Of a stretch of 52,107 bases of DNA, positions 7,521-15,930 are shown one piece after another. The notes under the pieces were generated by a model. It made no database searches, was not told the origin of the DNA, and was given only the letters and a program-made list of their open reading frames with translations. Made by a program: the position numbers and the translations under genes. The stretch is from a virus, in the IMG/VR virus record IMGVR_UViG_3300029448_000059, positions 1 through 52,107 of that record; one strand, 5' to 3'. Every line of letters begins with the position of its first letter. Position 1 is the stretch's first letter.

Positions 7521-7538
7521 TAATAGCAATATTCCCCC

Positions 7539-7548
7539 CTATTTATCA
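7539..7548 (+). promoter_or_regulatory. Candidate late-type promoter box CTATTTATCA
   Basis: One-base variant of the decamer, 53 bp upstream of the ATG at 7602 in an otherwise gene-free gap. Confidence 0.4.
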
Positions 7549-7601
7549 ATATAATTTTAAAAAATTAGGTTACATAGTTAGAACATTTAATCTTATTTTT
7601 T

Positions 7602-7973
7602 ATGCAGAAATTACCTACAATAGATATTTCTGACTTCTACACAGATTTTATAGCATATGCACTGTCTATTTTAATTATGCTATGGATTAAAGATGTAATA
7701 GCAGCATTTGTGGAAGGAATGAAATTCAGAAACAATAAACATTTTAAAGAAGGAGATAAAGTATTACTTGAAGGCCAACAAGCTATGATTATAAAAATAG
7801 GTTGGAGACAAAGTGTATTTGGTGTATACGGCAAAGATGGGTATACATGGAGATTTATTCCTAACAAAAGAATAGAGTTCCTCAAGCTAGAAAAAATAGT
7901 AGATCCAGATCTACACCCAGATACAGCTGAGGAAAAGAAAGAGAAATTGCAAGAACTATTAAAAACTAAATAG
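7602..7973 (+). CDS. MscS-like mini-protein
   Basis: This 123-residue protein has one transmembrane helix (about residues 13-35). A segment matching the MscS pore-proximal beta domain follows: HFKEGDKVLLEGQQAMIIKIGW, then RFIPNKRIEF, equivalent to the F..GD.V...G..G.V..I and IPN motifs of the family. Full MscS proteins are over 250 residues with three helices, so this is a minimal version. A charged tail follows. It may modulate host osmotic channels or assemble into an oligomeric membrane ring; neither is shown. Confidence 0.58.
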   Translation: MQKLPTIDISDFYTDFIAYALSILIMLWIKDVIAAFVEGMKFRNNKHFKEGDKVLLEGQQAMIIKIGWRQSVFGVYGKDGYTWRFIPNKRIEFLKLEKIVDPDLHPDTAEEKKEKLQELLKTK

Positions 7974-7980
7974 TCGTATA

Positions 7981-8115
7981 ATGCTTTATTGTATCAAAAC
8001 TAAACTTAATAAACTTTTTTACCCGCACTGGAAAACACTGAATCAGGAACTAGAGGAATATAAAAATGAACGATCAGAAGAAAAAGCTAACAAGAAGTCA
8101 AAAAAGAAGAGTTAA
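7981..8115 (+). CDS. Small basic protein
   Basis: This 44-residue protein, 7 bp after the previous stop, has an N terminus of mixed aromatic and basic residues (MLYCIKTKLNKLFYPHW) and a helical Lys-rich C terminus (EEKANKKSKKKS). It overlaps the next open frame by 50 bp in another phase. The aromatic N terminus argues for a real peptide, but evidence is limited. Confidence 0.4.
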   Translation: MLYCIKTKLNKLFYPHWKTLNQELEEYKNERSEEKANKKSKKKS

Positions 8116-8269
8116 AAAGAATATAAAAAAAAGAAACCTTAAAAAAGAAACTTTACTCCAATTAAGGAGAAAAACAATAAAAAGAAAACAAACTACTAAA
8201 GTAAAGAGAAAGCAGTTAAGAATTGAAAGAAAGAAAGAACTGCTATTTATTATTATAGAAAAGTTATAA
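8066..8269 (+). CDS. Very basic small protein (doubtful)
   Basis: This 67-residue frame is dominated by Lys and Arg (MNDQKKKLTRSQKRRVKKN...). It could be a nucleic-acid-binding peptide or a by-product of A-rich sequence. It fills the gap between the small gene at 7981 and the holin candidate, which is the main argument in its favour. Confidence 0.35.
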   Translation: MNDQKKKLTRSQKRRVKKNIKKRNLKKETLLQLRRKTIKRKQTTKVKRKQLRIERKKELLFIIIEKL

Positions 8270-8289
8270 ACCAAGTAAAAAAAGAATAC

Positions 8290-8526
8290 ATGGCATTTAA
8301 AGATTTATTTAAAGACAAAAACGATATCAACGAAAAATCAATCGTTGGTTTTGCTGCATTTGTGATAATGGTATTATTTGCAATTGCAGATTTAGCTCTA
8401 GGTCTAGCAGGAAAAGACTTTGTAGTTAATGAAACTATTTACAACTCATTTGTATGGGTAGTATTAGGAGCATTTGGAATCGCTGAGGCAGGAAAAGCAT
8501 TTGGCCAAAGAAACTCAGGGAGCTAA
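8290..8526 (+). CDS. Putative holin
   Basis: This 78-residue protein has a short charged N terminus (MAFKDLFKDKNDINEK), two hydrophobic helices (about 18-38 and 50-66) and a polar tail. It sits immediately upstream of the peptidoglycan hydrolase candidate, overlapping its start by one base (TAATG). Size, topology and position fit a class II holin that would release the endolysin. The assignment rests on context, not on a sequence family. Confidence 0.6.
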   Translation: MAFKDLFKDKNDINEKSIVGFAAFVIMVLFAIADLALGLAGKDFVVNETIYNSFVWVVLGAFGIAEAGKAFGQRNSGS

Positions 8527-9167
8527 TGAAATATACTAGAAGACAAATACAAGAGGCAGTACAAGATAAAGGATATGTATATTTTCAATCACCTAAAGGG
8601 TACGATGTAAATATAATTGGAATAAGAAATTCTTCAACAGACGGCAGAGTAACAAATGCATTTGATGATTTGATTACTTTATCTTATCTTGAACCTAAAG
8701 AAGAATTAGAAGAAGATGGGACTGAAACTATGGTCTGGAAGTATCATGAATTTCCTTGTACAACCGATCCGGGTACTCATTGGGTAAAAAATATCTTAAG
8801 CGAAAGCGGAGTTGCAATTTTAAAACCTAATCAATATAGAGGTTCTCATAAGATAGGATTACATCAAGGTAAGTATGAAGCTTTAAAACAGAAAAAGCCT
8901 TTGCAGGTATATAGAGATTCTAATAAAGATAATCATTATGATCTAATAGAAGAGAATATACAAAAAGGTATATTTGGTATCAATATTCATAGAGCAACTG
9001 CTAAGCCTAATAGTAAATCTACTAGAGTAGATAGGTGGTCAGCCGGATGCCAGGTAATAGCATCAAGTGCTGATTTTAACACATTTATGCAAATCTGTAA
9101 TAAAGCAAGAGGTAGATGGGGTAATTCTTTTACCTACACGTTGATTAATTCATCAGATATAGTATAA
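8526..9167 (+). CDS. Putative endolysin, YkuD/L,D-transpeptidase-like
   Basis: This 213-residue protein carries, near its C-terminal end, an H155...C175 pair in INIHRATA...RWSAGCQVI. This matches the His and SxGC catalytic motif of the YkuD (L,D-transpeptidase) fold, here probably cutting rather than making peptide cross-links. There is no signal peptide, as expected for a holin-dependent lysin. Upstream is the holin candidate and downstream are spanin-like genes. A classical amidase or muramidase motif is not seen. The peptidase reading is inferred from the motif and cassette. Confidence 0.65.
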   Translation: MKYTRRQIQEAVQDKGYVYFQSPKGYDVNIIGIRNSSTDGRVTNAFDDLITLSYLEPKEELEEDGTETMVWKYHEFPCTTDPGTHWVKNILSESGVAILKPNQYRGSHKIGLHQGKYEALKQKKPLQVYRDSNKDNHYDLIEENIQKGIFGINIHRATAKPNSKSTRVDRWSAGCQVIASSADFNTFMQICNKARGRWGNSFTYTLINSSDIV

Positions 9168-9205
9168 TAGTTGTATAGTTTAAATAATATTACTATATTA
9201 GAGTA

Positions 9206-9556
9206 ATGGACCGAATAACAGTTATACTTTTATGTATTACTACGTTATGTATCTTTTGGATAATAAATAAAAAGGAAGATACAGTTGACGTTAGTTCTTA
9301 TCTTAAAAAGATAGAGCTATTAGAGAAGAAAGTAGATTCTTTACATACTAAGAACACACTTTTAGATCTACAAGCTGACACTTTGCAAATAAGAATAGTA
9401 GAATATGATAAAAAGATAAACGATTTAACAAGAAGTATAACCGTTATCAAAAAAGAAACGAATGAAAAACTCAATAGTGTTAACATTCTTAATGATGCTG
9501 AGCTGGAGCGTTTCTTCGCAGAACGTTATAGACAGTACAAGGATTCGATTAACTAA
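9206..9556 (+). CDS. Rz-like inner-membrane spanin candidate
   Basis: This 116-residue protein has one N-terminal transmembrane helix (residues 4-20) and a long periplasmic coiled coil (YLKKIELLEKKVDSLHTK onward) ending in a charged tail with ELERFFAERYRQYKD. This is the layout of i-spanins (Rz). An ACTATATTAG element sits 9 bp upstream of the ATG. Its last 95 bp overlap, in another frame, the start of the next gene, which encodes an exported protein, as in Rz/Rz1 pairs. Confidence 0.6.
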   Translation: MDRITVILLCITTLCIFWIINKKEDTVDVSSYLKKIELLEKKVDSLHTKNTLLDLQADTLQIRIVEYDKKINDLTRSITVIKKETNEKLNSVNILNDAELERFFAERYRQYKDSIN

Positions 9557-9869
9557 ACCAGTTGCTAAACTTGTAGTTAAAGATCTCATTATAGGTGATG
9601 GTCTAAAGCTAGAAGTTCAAACTCTAAATGAACTCTTAGCTGAAACTAATAGTAAGTTAGATGTTACGAAAAATTTAGTTACAAATCTTGAAACCCAAGT
9701 AAACAATTACCAAAAGATCATTGATAATAAAGATCTGCAGTTAGGTACTAGTTCTGAGTTGTCTGAAAAATTAAAGAAACAACTAGAGAAAGAGCAACGT
9801 GCCAAGAAACTATATAAAATAGGATCAACTGTTGGAGCCGCTGCAGTCTTGTTACTGTTGATACAATGA
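9462..9869 (+). CDS. Exported coiled-coil protein overlapping the Rz-like gene
   Basis: This 135-residue protein has a Sec signal peptide (MKNSIVLTFLMMLSWSVSSQ), a conserved-looking PVAKLVVKDLI segment, a coiled coil (LNELLAETNSKLDVTKNL onward) and a C-terminal hydrophobic helix (GSTVGAAAVLLLLIQ). The first 95 bp lie inside the upstream gene in another reading phase. Both frames look protein-like there, so the overlap is truly dual coding. There is no lipobox, so it is not a standard Rz1 o-spanin, but position suggests a role in outer-membrane disruption. Confidence 0.6.
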   Translation: MKNSIVLTFLMMLSWSVSSQNVIDSTRIRLTKPVAKLVVKDLIIGDGLKLEVQTLNELLAETNSKLDVTKNLVTNLETQVNNYQKIIDNKDLQLGTSSELSEKLKKQLEKEQRAKKLYKIGSTVGAAAVLLLLIQ

Positions 9870-11032
9870 TTAAAAAGATAAAAAGAAATTTATTTCCATT
9901 TATTATAGCACTTTCAGCATTATCTGTTAGTGCTTCTGCTGCTTTCTATTCAGTTAGTGGTTTATCTAAATTATTTGCTGGAGCACAATTTGAGGTTATT
10001 ATAATGGCTGGTTCGTTAGAAGTAGCTAAACTTGTAATAGCTTCATTACTATATCAGTACTGGGACACGATAAATAAGTTTCTTAGAACGTATCTAGCTG
10101 TCGCTGCTATAGTATTAGTATTAATTACTAGTATGGGTATATATGGATTTTTAAGTGCAGCTTATCAACAAACCTACCAAAAATTAATAGTTAATCAGAA
10201 CCAAATAGAGTTCTTAGAAAATAAAGCAAAATTTTATGAAGATGACGTTATACGTTATGAAGCAGACCTTGAAAGAATATCTAGTAACATTAGTACTTTA
10301 TCTAATGCGAAAGCGTCCTCGATTCAAGTACGAGACACGGCATCATCTACAGGCTTTCGACAAACAATTAGTACTACCGAACTTAGATTATCCCAAAAGC
10401 GTATTGATGTTGAAGAAATTAATAAAAAATCTATACAAGCGAAGAGAGAAGTAGCAGCAGATAGCTTACAGAATATTAGACTTGAAGTATTAGCCTTACA
10501 GAACAGTTCTGATACAGTAGGAGAATTAGGTCCCTTACAGTATTTATCTGGTCTTACCCAGACTCCTATGGATAAAATTATTAATATATTACTTTTAGTT
10601 ATTATATTTGTATTTGATCCTTTAGCAATATCATTAGTAGTTGCAGCTAACTTTGCATTTGATATAGCAAACAGAAGAAACTTATATGGAGAATTAGAAG
10701 ACGATACTGTAAATTTAACTAACCAAGAAAAATTTGATAGAGATTTTGGGCTAGAAGATTATGATGAGGAAGACGAAAAAAGAATGGATATAATTGGTAG
10801 AAATGGTAATGATGGGGAACATTATGGTGATTGGACAGATGAAGAAGACCTAAAAAATATAGAAGTAGATTATGAACATCTTCATGAAGAAGACTGGAGG
10901 GTAGTAGATAGTGAAGTTGAACCTAAACCAGTAAAGATAGTACAAAAAGGTCCTAGCAGCCACAGTGTTTTATTCGATGATGGTGAAAGAAGAAAGATAG
11001 ATAAAGACGATAATATACTAAAGTACCTCTAA
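9866..11032 (+). CDS. Conserved phage-type multi-helix membrane protein
   Basis: This 388-residue protein has three N-terminal transmembrane helices (about residues 10-30, 40-64 and 73-97), a long coiled coil (about 105-205), a further hydrophobic segment (about 235-265, LLLVIIFVFDPLAISLVVAAN) and an acidic cytoplasmic tail. Proteins with this layout recur in marine T4-like phages and prophages without known function. It overlaps the upstream stop by four bases (ATGA) and so closes the lysis-region operon. Confidence 0.7.
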   Translation: MIKKIKRNLFPFIIALSALSVSASAAFYSVSGLSKLFAGAQFEVIIMAGSLEVAKLVIASLLYQYWDTINKFLRTYLAVAAIVLVLITSMGIYGFLSAAYQQTYQKLIVNQNQIEFLENKAKFYEDDVIRYEADLERISSNISTLSNAKASSIQVRDTASSTGFRQTISTTELRLSQKRIDVEEINKKSIQAKREVAADSLQNIRLEVLALQNSSDTVGELGPLQYLSGLTQTPMDKIINILLLVIIFVFDPLAISLVVAANFAFDIANRRNLYGELEDDTVNLTNQEKFDRDFGLEDYDEEDEKRMDIIGRNGNDGEHYGDWTDEEDLKNIEVDYEHLHEEDWRVVDSEVEPKPVKIVQKGPSSHSVLFDDGERRKIDKDDNILKYL

Positions 11033-11060
11033 ATTAGTTTTTTATTCAAAGAATTTTTCG

Positions 11061-11068
11061 TATCTTTA
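11061..11068 (+). promoter_or_regulatory. Promoter -7-like element TATCTTTA
   Basis: TATCTTTA fits the Bacteroidetes TAnnTTTG pattern except for the last base and ends 3 bp before the ATG at 11072. The -33 region is T-rich (TTT instead of TTG). Confidence 0.5.
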
Positions 11069-11071
11069 TAT

Positions 11072-11200
11072 ATGAAGAATAAAGCTCCTAAATTAAGTAA
11101 TAGTGTGCTAAAGGCTATTTGGGATGCCTCCAGGCATTTAATTGTGCCAAGTAAAAAAAAATATAAACGTAAAAATAAACATAAGAAAGGTTATGAGTGA
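11072..11200 (+). CDS. Small basic protein
   Basis: This 42-residue protein begins 3 bp after a promoter -7-like box. Its first half is mixed (MKNKAPKLSNSVLKAIWDA) and its end is Lys-rich. It overlaps the next gene start by 8 bp. The promoter immediately in front is the main support for translation. Confidence 0.45.
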   Translation: MKNKAPKLSNSVLKAIWDASRHLIVPSKKKYKRKNKHKKGYE

Positions 11201-11564
11201 TAGAGAAATCATGAATGCTAAGAACCCTCCTTCGGCAAGAGAAATTCTAAAGAGAGAATATCCAACTATTTACAAAGCATATAAAAATATAGCAGATGAG
11301 CAGTTTGAACTCTTTGCTAAAAAGCATCTTGATTACGGTATGGGAAATGTATCGGCTGGTACACAATTGGTAAATGAAGAAGAAACTGAATTTGCTATGA
11401 CTGGTCTATGGTACAGATTATCTGATAAAATTAACAGATGGAAAAATATGATACTTACTGGTCGTAAAGCTCAAAACGAAACCCTTATTGATACTTTCCA
11501 AGATATAACTAATTATGGTATTATTAGTCAAATAGTTTTTAAAGGCCTTTGGAAAGATAAATAA
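11193..11564 (+). CDS. Nucleotide modification associated domain 1 (DUF1599-like) protein
   Basis: This 123-residue protein matches the Nmad1/DUF1599 family: AKKHLDYGMGN, then a WYRLSDKINRWKNMI helix and DTFQDITNYGIISQIVFKG, corresponding to the conserved K.hDYG, D.i..K..R and D..nYa.i motifs. The family is associated with nucleotide metabolism and base modification in phages. The start is set by the AGAAAGGTTATG context; an in-frame ATG 51 bp upstream lies inside the preceding small gene and is less likely. A nuclease gene follows after 3 bp. Confidence 0.75.
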   Translation: MSDREIMNAKNPPSAREILKREYPTIYKAYKNIADEQFELFAKKHLDYGMGNVSAGTQLVNEEETEFAMTGLWYRLSDKINRWKNMILTGRKAQNETLIDTFQDITNYGIISQIVFKGLWKDK

Positions 11565-11567
11565 TTT

Positions 11568-12506
11568 ATGCCTAAAAAAATATATCCGGAATCGGAAAAG
11601 AAGATTAAGAACCCTTTAGTAAAGAAGGTTTGGGAGAGTAAGATTAAACAATCTCCTTCTAAGTATAAACATATATCTTATAGTTCTATAAGTACATATA
11701 ATAAATGTCCTAAACTATGGGAACTACAATATCTTAGAAAGCAAATACCTTTTACTCAGAATATCTATACTACTTTTGGTACTGCTATGCATGAGACTAT
11801 GCAAACATGGTTAGAGACTATGTACCATGATAAAGTAAAGAATGCTAATGAAATGGATAAGCATCAGTTATTATATGAAAATATGATAAAAGCTTATAAG
11901 CAAGGTAAAGCTCAAATGAATCATCAGCATTTTACTACTCAAGAAGAGCTCACTCAATTCTGGATTGAAGGTAAACATATTTTAGACTTTTTAGATAAAA
12001 AAAGAGCTGCTTACTTTAGTACTAAGACTAGCAAGTTGGCCGGCATAGAGACGCTCTTATACCAGGAGATAAAACCTGGCGTAGTATTTAAAGGATTAGT
12101 TGATCTTGTATTTTATCATCCGAATACTGATAGATGGACGATAGTCGATATAAAGACTTCTACATCAGGATGGAGAGATAATCAAAAAAAGAATCCTAAC
12201 CTTACTGCTCAGGTTATATTGTATAGAGAGTTTTTTGCTAAGCAGTATGGAATAGATAAAGATAAAATAGATGTTGAATTTTTTATAGTTAAAAGAAGAG
12301 TTCCAAAGGATGCTGAGTTTGCTTCTATGCAAAAAAGAGTACAGCAGTTTACTCCTTCATCAGGTCCAAGAAAGACTAAACAAGTAATTGATTCTATGAA
12401 TAAGTTTATTGCTGATGTTATAGATGTAAACGGTGAATATATAGACAAAGATTATAAATGTTCTAATCCTTTTGGGAAATGTGAACATTGTAGGTCTTTT
12501 TTATAA
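11568..12506 (+). CDS. PD-(D/E)XK nuclease, RecB/Cas4-like
   Basis: This 312-residue protein has the motifs of the PDDEXK_1 family: SSISTYNKCPKLWEL near residue 40, GTAMHE, D179 in GLVDLVF, D194 and K196 in VDIKTS, and a QVILYREF helix. An early cysteine (NKCPKLWE) plus a C-terminal CSNPFGKCEHC cluster gives four cysteines in the Cas4/AddB pattern, suggesting an iron-sulfur cluster. Likely a 5'-3' exonuclease or recombination nuclease for phage DNA processing. It shares an operon with the Nmad1-like gene. Confidence 0.85.
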   Translation: MPKKIYPESEKKIKNPLVKKVWESKIKQSPSKYKHISYSSISTYNKCPKLWELQYLRKQIPFTQNIYTTFGTAMHETMQTWLETMYHDKVKNANEMDKHQLLYENMIKAYKQGKAQMNHQHFTTQEELTQFWIEGKHILDFLDKKRAAYFSTKTSKLAGIETLLYQEIKPGVVFKGLVDLVFYHPNTDRWTIVDIKTSTSGWRDNQKKNPNLTAQVILYREFFAKQYGIDKDKIDVEFFIVKRRVPKDAEFASMQKRVQQFTPSSGPRKTKQVIDSMNKFIADVIDVNGEYIDKDYKCSNPFGKCEHCRSFL

Positions 12507-12543
12507 ACAATATATATTTATATATATAAAAGAAACAAAAGTT

Positions 12544-12735
12544 ATGATAGTAAAAGAAGAAAAACTTACTTCGGTTAAAATTACTCAACCTCTTTTTGAT
12601 AAATTTAAAATGGCAGCTCTAGAAGATAACTTTTCTTTTAAAAAGCTTGCAGACCGTGCTATTTTTCTTTATCTTACAGATATAGATTTTAGACAAAGAA
12701 TACACAACCAAAGTAATATCAAAATTAGAAAATGA
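12544..12735 (+). CDS. Small regulator-like protein
   Basis: This 63-residue protein starts in the context AAAAGTTATG, close to the genome's usual start signal, after a TATATATTTATATA-rich upstream region. The sequence (a strand LTSVKITQPLFDKF followed by two helices) resembles ribbon-helix-helix or other small DNA-binding proteins, but no diagnostic motif is present. It overlaps the first glycosyltransferase gene by four bases (ATGA), so it may head the glycan operon and could regulate it. Confidence 0.55.
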   Translation: MIVKEEKLTSVKITQPLFDKFKMAALEDNFSFKKLADRAIFLYLTDIDFRQRIHNQSNIKIRK

Positions 12736-14171
12736 CGAAAGTAAAAGGTTACATCAAAAAAGAAGATAGAAAACGTATACTACTTCTTAGTGATGATATT
12801 AGAGTCCATTCTGGTATAGCTACTATGGCAAGAGAGATAGTAGTTAACTCTTCACAAAAGTTTAACTGGTTTAATGTAGGAGCTGCTATTAAACATCCTG
12901 ATATAGGAAAACTTATCGATATATCAGATGATATGAATAAGAGACACGGTATAGATGATGCTGAAGTCACAATACTTCCTTTTAATGGATATGGAGATGC
13001 TGCTACTGTACGTAATATTTTACGTGATAAGAGTATAGACGCTATAATGATATTTACAGATCCTAGATATTGGACTTGGTTATTTGAAATAGAAAGAGAA
13101 GTAAGAAGTCAAGTACCTATTATATGGTATAATATTTGGGATGATTATCCTGCACCTCTTTACAATAAAGATTATTATAGATCAGTAGATTCTTTATTAG
13201 CTATTTCTAAACAAACTAAAAATATTAATGAATTAGTATTAGGTGAATATGCTAAAGATAAACTTATAAAGTTCGTTCCTCATGGAATCGATCAAAAGAT
13301 ATATTATCCTATTAATCCTGATGATAAAGATTTTTTAAAGTTTAAAAAAGAAACCTTACAAGGTAGGGATTTAGATTTTATAGCATTTTTTAATTCTCGA
13401 AATATACATAGAAAACACCCTCATGACTTAATATTAGGTTATAGAATGTTTTGTGATATGATTGGAAAAGATAAAGCTAAGAAATGTGGATTAATAATGC
13501 ATACTCAAGTAGTTGATCAACACGGAACAGATTTAAAAGCTCTTAAAGAAGCTCTTTGTGATAGTAGTTATGTTAATCTAATGTTTTCTAGTAATAGACT
13601 TACCGCTCCTCAGTTAAACTGTTTATATAATATGGCAGATATTACTGTTCTTCCTTCTTCTAATGAAGGATGGGGGCTATCCTTAACTGAATCTATGATG
13701 GCAGGTACTATGATAGCAGCTAACGTAACAGGAGGTATGCAAGATCAAATGAGATTTGAAAATGATAAAGGAGAATGGATAGACTTTGATGCTGATTTTC
13801 CTTCTAATCATAGAGGTACCTATAAGAAGCACGGAGACTGGGCGATACCAATTTTTCCTTCTAATATAAGCTTACAAGGTTCTCCTTCTACTCCTTACAT
13901 ATTCGATGATAGAGCTACTCCAGAATCTATTGCTAATAGTATATTAGAATGTTATAATCTAAGTAAAGAGGAGAGAAATAAAAAAGGTATGAAAGGAAGA
14001 GAGTGGGCACTGTCAGAAGAAGCAAAATTTACTTCTGAGAGTATGACTGATGGGATTGTAGAGGGTATAAATACCACTATAGAAAACTTTACTCCTAGAA
14101 AAGCTTTTGATTTATTAGAAGTTAAACCAAGAGAGCCAAGATACGTTACACATAAATTAACAGGTTATTAA
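12732..14171 (+). CDS. GT-B glycosyltransferase, family 4-like
   Basis: This 479-residue protein has an N-terminal Rossmann half starting ILLLSDDIRVHSGIATMARE and a C-terminal half with ADITVLPSSNEGWGLSLTES, the EX7E-type nucleotide-sugar site of GT4 enzymes, followed by GTMIAANVTGG. PHGIDQKIYYP links the domains as in mannosyl/glucosyl transferases. It is the first of a run of carbohydrate genes that mostly overlap by 1-20 bp, so all are probably one operon. Donor and acceptor unknown. Confidence 0.85.
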   Translation: MTKVKGYIKKEDRKRILLLSDDIRVHSGIATMAREIVVNSSQKFNWFNVGAAIKHPDIGKLIDISDDMNKRHGIDDAEVTILPFNGYGDAATVRNILRDKSIDAIMIFTDPRYWTWLFEIEREVRSQVPIIWYNIWDDYPAPLYNKDYYRSVDSLLAISKQTKNINELVLGEYAKDKLIKFVPHGIDQKIYYPINPDDKDFLKFKKETLQGRDLDFIAFFNSRNIHRKHPHDLILGYRMFCDMIGKDKAKKCGLIMHTQVVDQHGTDLKALKEALCDSSYVNLMFSSNRLTAPQLNCLYNMADITVLPSSNEGWGLSLTESMMAGTMIAANVTGGMQDQMRFENDKGEWIDFDADFPSNHRGTYKKHGDWAIPIFPSNISLQGSPSTPYIFDDRATPESIANSILECYNLSKEERNKKGMKGREWALSEEAKFTSESMTDGIVEGINTTIENFTPRKAFDLLEVKPREPRYVTHKLTGY

Positions 14172-15461
14172 ATGAATAAGAATACATTTGTAATAAGCGC
14201 ACCTGCTGATACTTATTCAGGTTATGGTGCAAGATCTAGAGATTTAATTAGAGCTATAATTAATCTAGGTAAGTATGATGTCAAGATATTATCTCAACGT
14301 TGGGGGAATACTAGGTTTGGTTATTTAAAAGATCATAATGATAAAGAAATAAGCTCAAGAATAATTTCCAGAGTACAAAGTCAACCTGATGTATGGATGC
14401 AAATAACTGTACCCAACGAATTTCAACCAATGGGTAAGTACAATATAGGAGTTACTGCAGGTATAGAAACTACTCTCTGTCATGGTAGTTGGTTAGAAGG
14501 ATGTAACAGAATGAACGTAGTTCTTACTTCATCTAACCATAGTAAAGAAGTATTTACTAAAACTATATTTGAAAAAATTAATAACAGAACTAAAAAAAAT
14601 GAAGGTGAGTTAAAACTAACTACTCCCGTTGAAGTATTATTAGAAGGAGCAGACCTATCTAAATACTTTCCAACTAAAATAGATTCAAATATAGAAATAG
14701 TAAAATCAATAAATTCTATCAAGGAAACCTTTTGTTTTTTATCTGTAGGACATTGGATGCAAGGTAATTTTGGGGAAGATAGAAAAAATATAGGGTACCT
14801 GGTTAAAGCATTTTCTGAGGTATTTAAGAATAAGTTAAAAAGACCTGCTTTGATTTTAAAGACCCAAAGAACTGGTAGTTCAATTATGGATCAAGAAGGA
14901 ATTATTAAGTTAATAGACCAGGTAAGAAAAGAGACAAAAGGTTCATTACCTAAAATATATCTTCTTCACGGAGAAATATCAGATAACGATATGAATCAAT
15001 TATATAATCACCCTAAAGTTAAAGCAATGGTAAGCTTTACAAAAGGAGAAGGATTCGGAAGACCTTTATTAGAGTTTAGTTTAACCGGTAAGCCTGTTAT
15101 TACCTCAGGTTGGTCTGGACAAATCGATTTTTTAGATAAAGCCAGAGCTATATTAATTGGTGGTACTTTAGAAAACGTTCACGAATCAGCTAGCTTAAAA
15201 GATATGCTTTTAACTGATGCTAAATGGTTTAAGCCAGACGATAATCAGGTTGGACATTCGCTTAAAGATGTTTATAAAAATTACAAAAAATATTTACAAC
15301 CTGCTAAGTCATTAGCTAATAAAAATAAAAAAGAATTTAGCTTTGAAGCTATGGAAGTAGTATTGAAGGAATTATTAGATAAATATATTCCTGAGTTTCC
15401 TAAGCAAGTTGAATTAAAATTACCTTCACTTAAATTACCAAAATTAGTAAAGAATGGATAA
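14172..15461 (+). CDS. GT-B glycosyltransferase, family 4-like
   Basis: This 429-residue protein directly abuts the previous gene. The N terminus has SAPADTYSGYGARSRDLIRA; the C-terminal donor domain has FTKGEGFGRPLLEFSLTGKPVITSGWSG, the GT4 E-containing donor motif. An EGADLSKYFP linker precedes the second domain. It resembles its neighbour in order of motifs but not closely in sequence, suggesting an old duplication or separate recruitment. Confidence 0.83.
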   Translation: MNKNTFVISAPADTYSGYGARSRDLIRAIINLGKYDVKILSQRWGNTRFGYLKDHNDKEISSRIISRVQSQPDVWMQITVPNEFQPMGKYNIGVTAGIETTLCHGSWLEGCNRMNVVLTSSNHSKEVFTKTIFEKINNRTKKNEGELKLTTPVEVLLEGADLSKYFPTKIDSNIEIVKSINSIKETFCFLSVGHWMQGNFGEDRKNIGYLVKAFSEVFKNKLKRPALILKTQRTGSSIMDQEGIIKLIDQVRKETKGSLPKIYLLHGEISDNDMNQLYNHPKVKAMVSFTKGEGFGRPLLEFSLTGKPVITSGWSGQIDFLDKARAILIGGTLENVHESASLKDMLLTDAKWFKPDDNQVGHSLKDVYKNYKKYLQPAKSLANKNKKEFSFEAMEVVLKELLDKYIPEFPKQVELKLPSLKLPKLVKNG

Positions 15462-15930
15462 AGATAATTTGATACAGAGTCCGATAAGCGATAGTAACGC
15501 TTGTTATGTAACTAAGATAAATGAAGAAGTAACTTCTTATTTAGATTTCGGTAGTGGTTTTACTACTACTTCTCTTATGGTAGGAGAATCAGAACAAGTA
15601 GTTGCTGCTATTGAAACTTCACCTGAGCTATTTAAAGATATTAGAATAGTAGATGATGAAGGAAGAACTTGGTTTCCTGCTACTATAACAGTTCCTAATG
15701 TTGGAATGGTATTTGCAGATGGAACCTCTAAAGATAACTGGAAGTGGTCAGCCGTTAAAACTATTCCTCTTACAGAAGAGGAAATTAAATCAGGTAGATA
15801 TCCTGCAGGTCAAACTACAAAAATGCAAATGGATGGTGCCAAGCAGTTTCCTAAAGAAAAAGGATTTATAGATGCTTTAGACGAAATAGGATTTTTCGGA
15901 ATCGATTTTACTAAACCAGTTACTAAGTGA
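15454..15930 (+). CDS. Hypothetical protein in glycan operon
   Basis: This 158-residue soluble, beta-rich protein overlaps the upstream gene by 8 bp and the downstream gene by 4 bp. Segments such as VDDEGRTWFPATITVPNVG do not match a family I can name. Placement between glycosyltransferases suggests a role in the same pathway, possibly as an acceptor or scaffold. Confidence 0.65.
   Translation: MDKDNLIQSPISDSNACYVTKINEEVTSYLDFGSGFTTTSLMVGESEQVVAAIETSPELFKDIRIVDDEGRTWFPATITVPNVGMVFADGTSKDNWKWSAVKTIPLTEEEIKSGRYPAGQTTKMQMDGAKQFPKEKGFIDALDEIGFFGIDFTKPVTK

Noticed and set aside
10236-10454. 72-codon frame inside the large membrane protein gene
   Set aside because: Fully nested in a well-supported gene and lacking any motif or start signal.
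11142-11192. 17-residue N-terminal extension of the Nmad1-like protein
   Set aside because: The AAAGGTTATG context at 11193 marks the likely start, and the extension would lie inside the preceding small gene.
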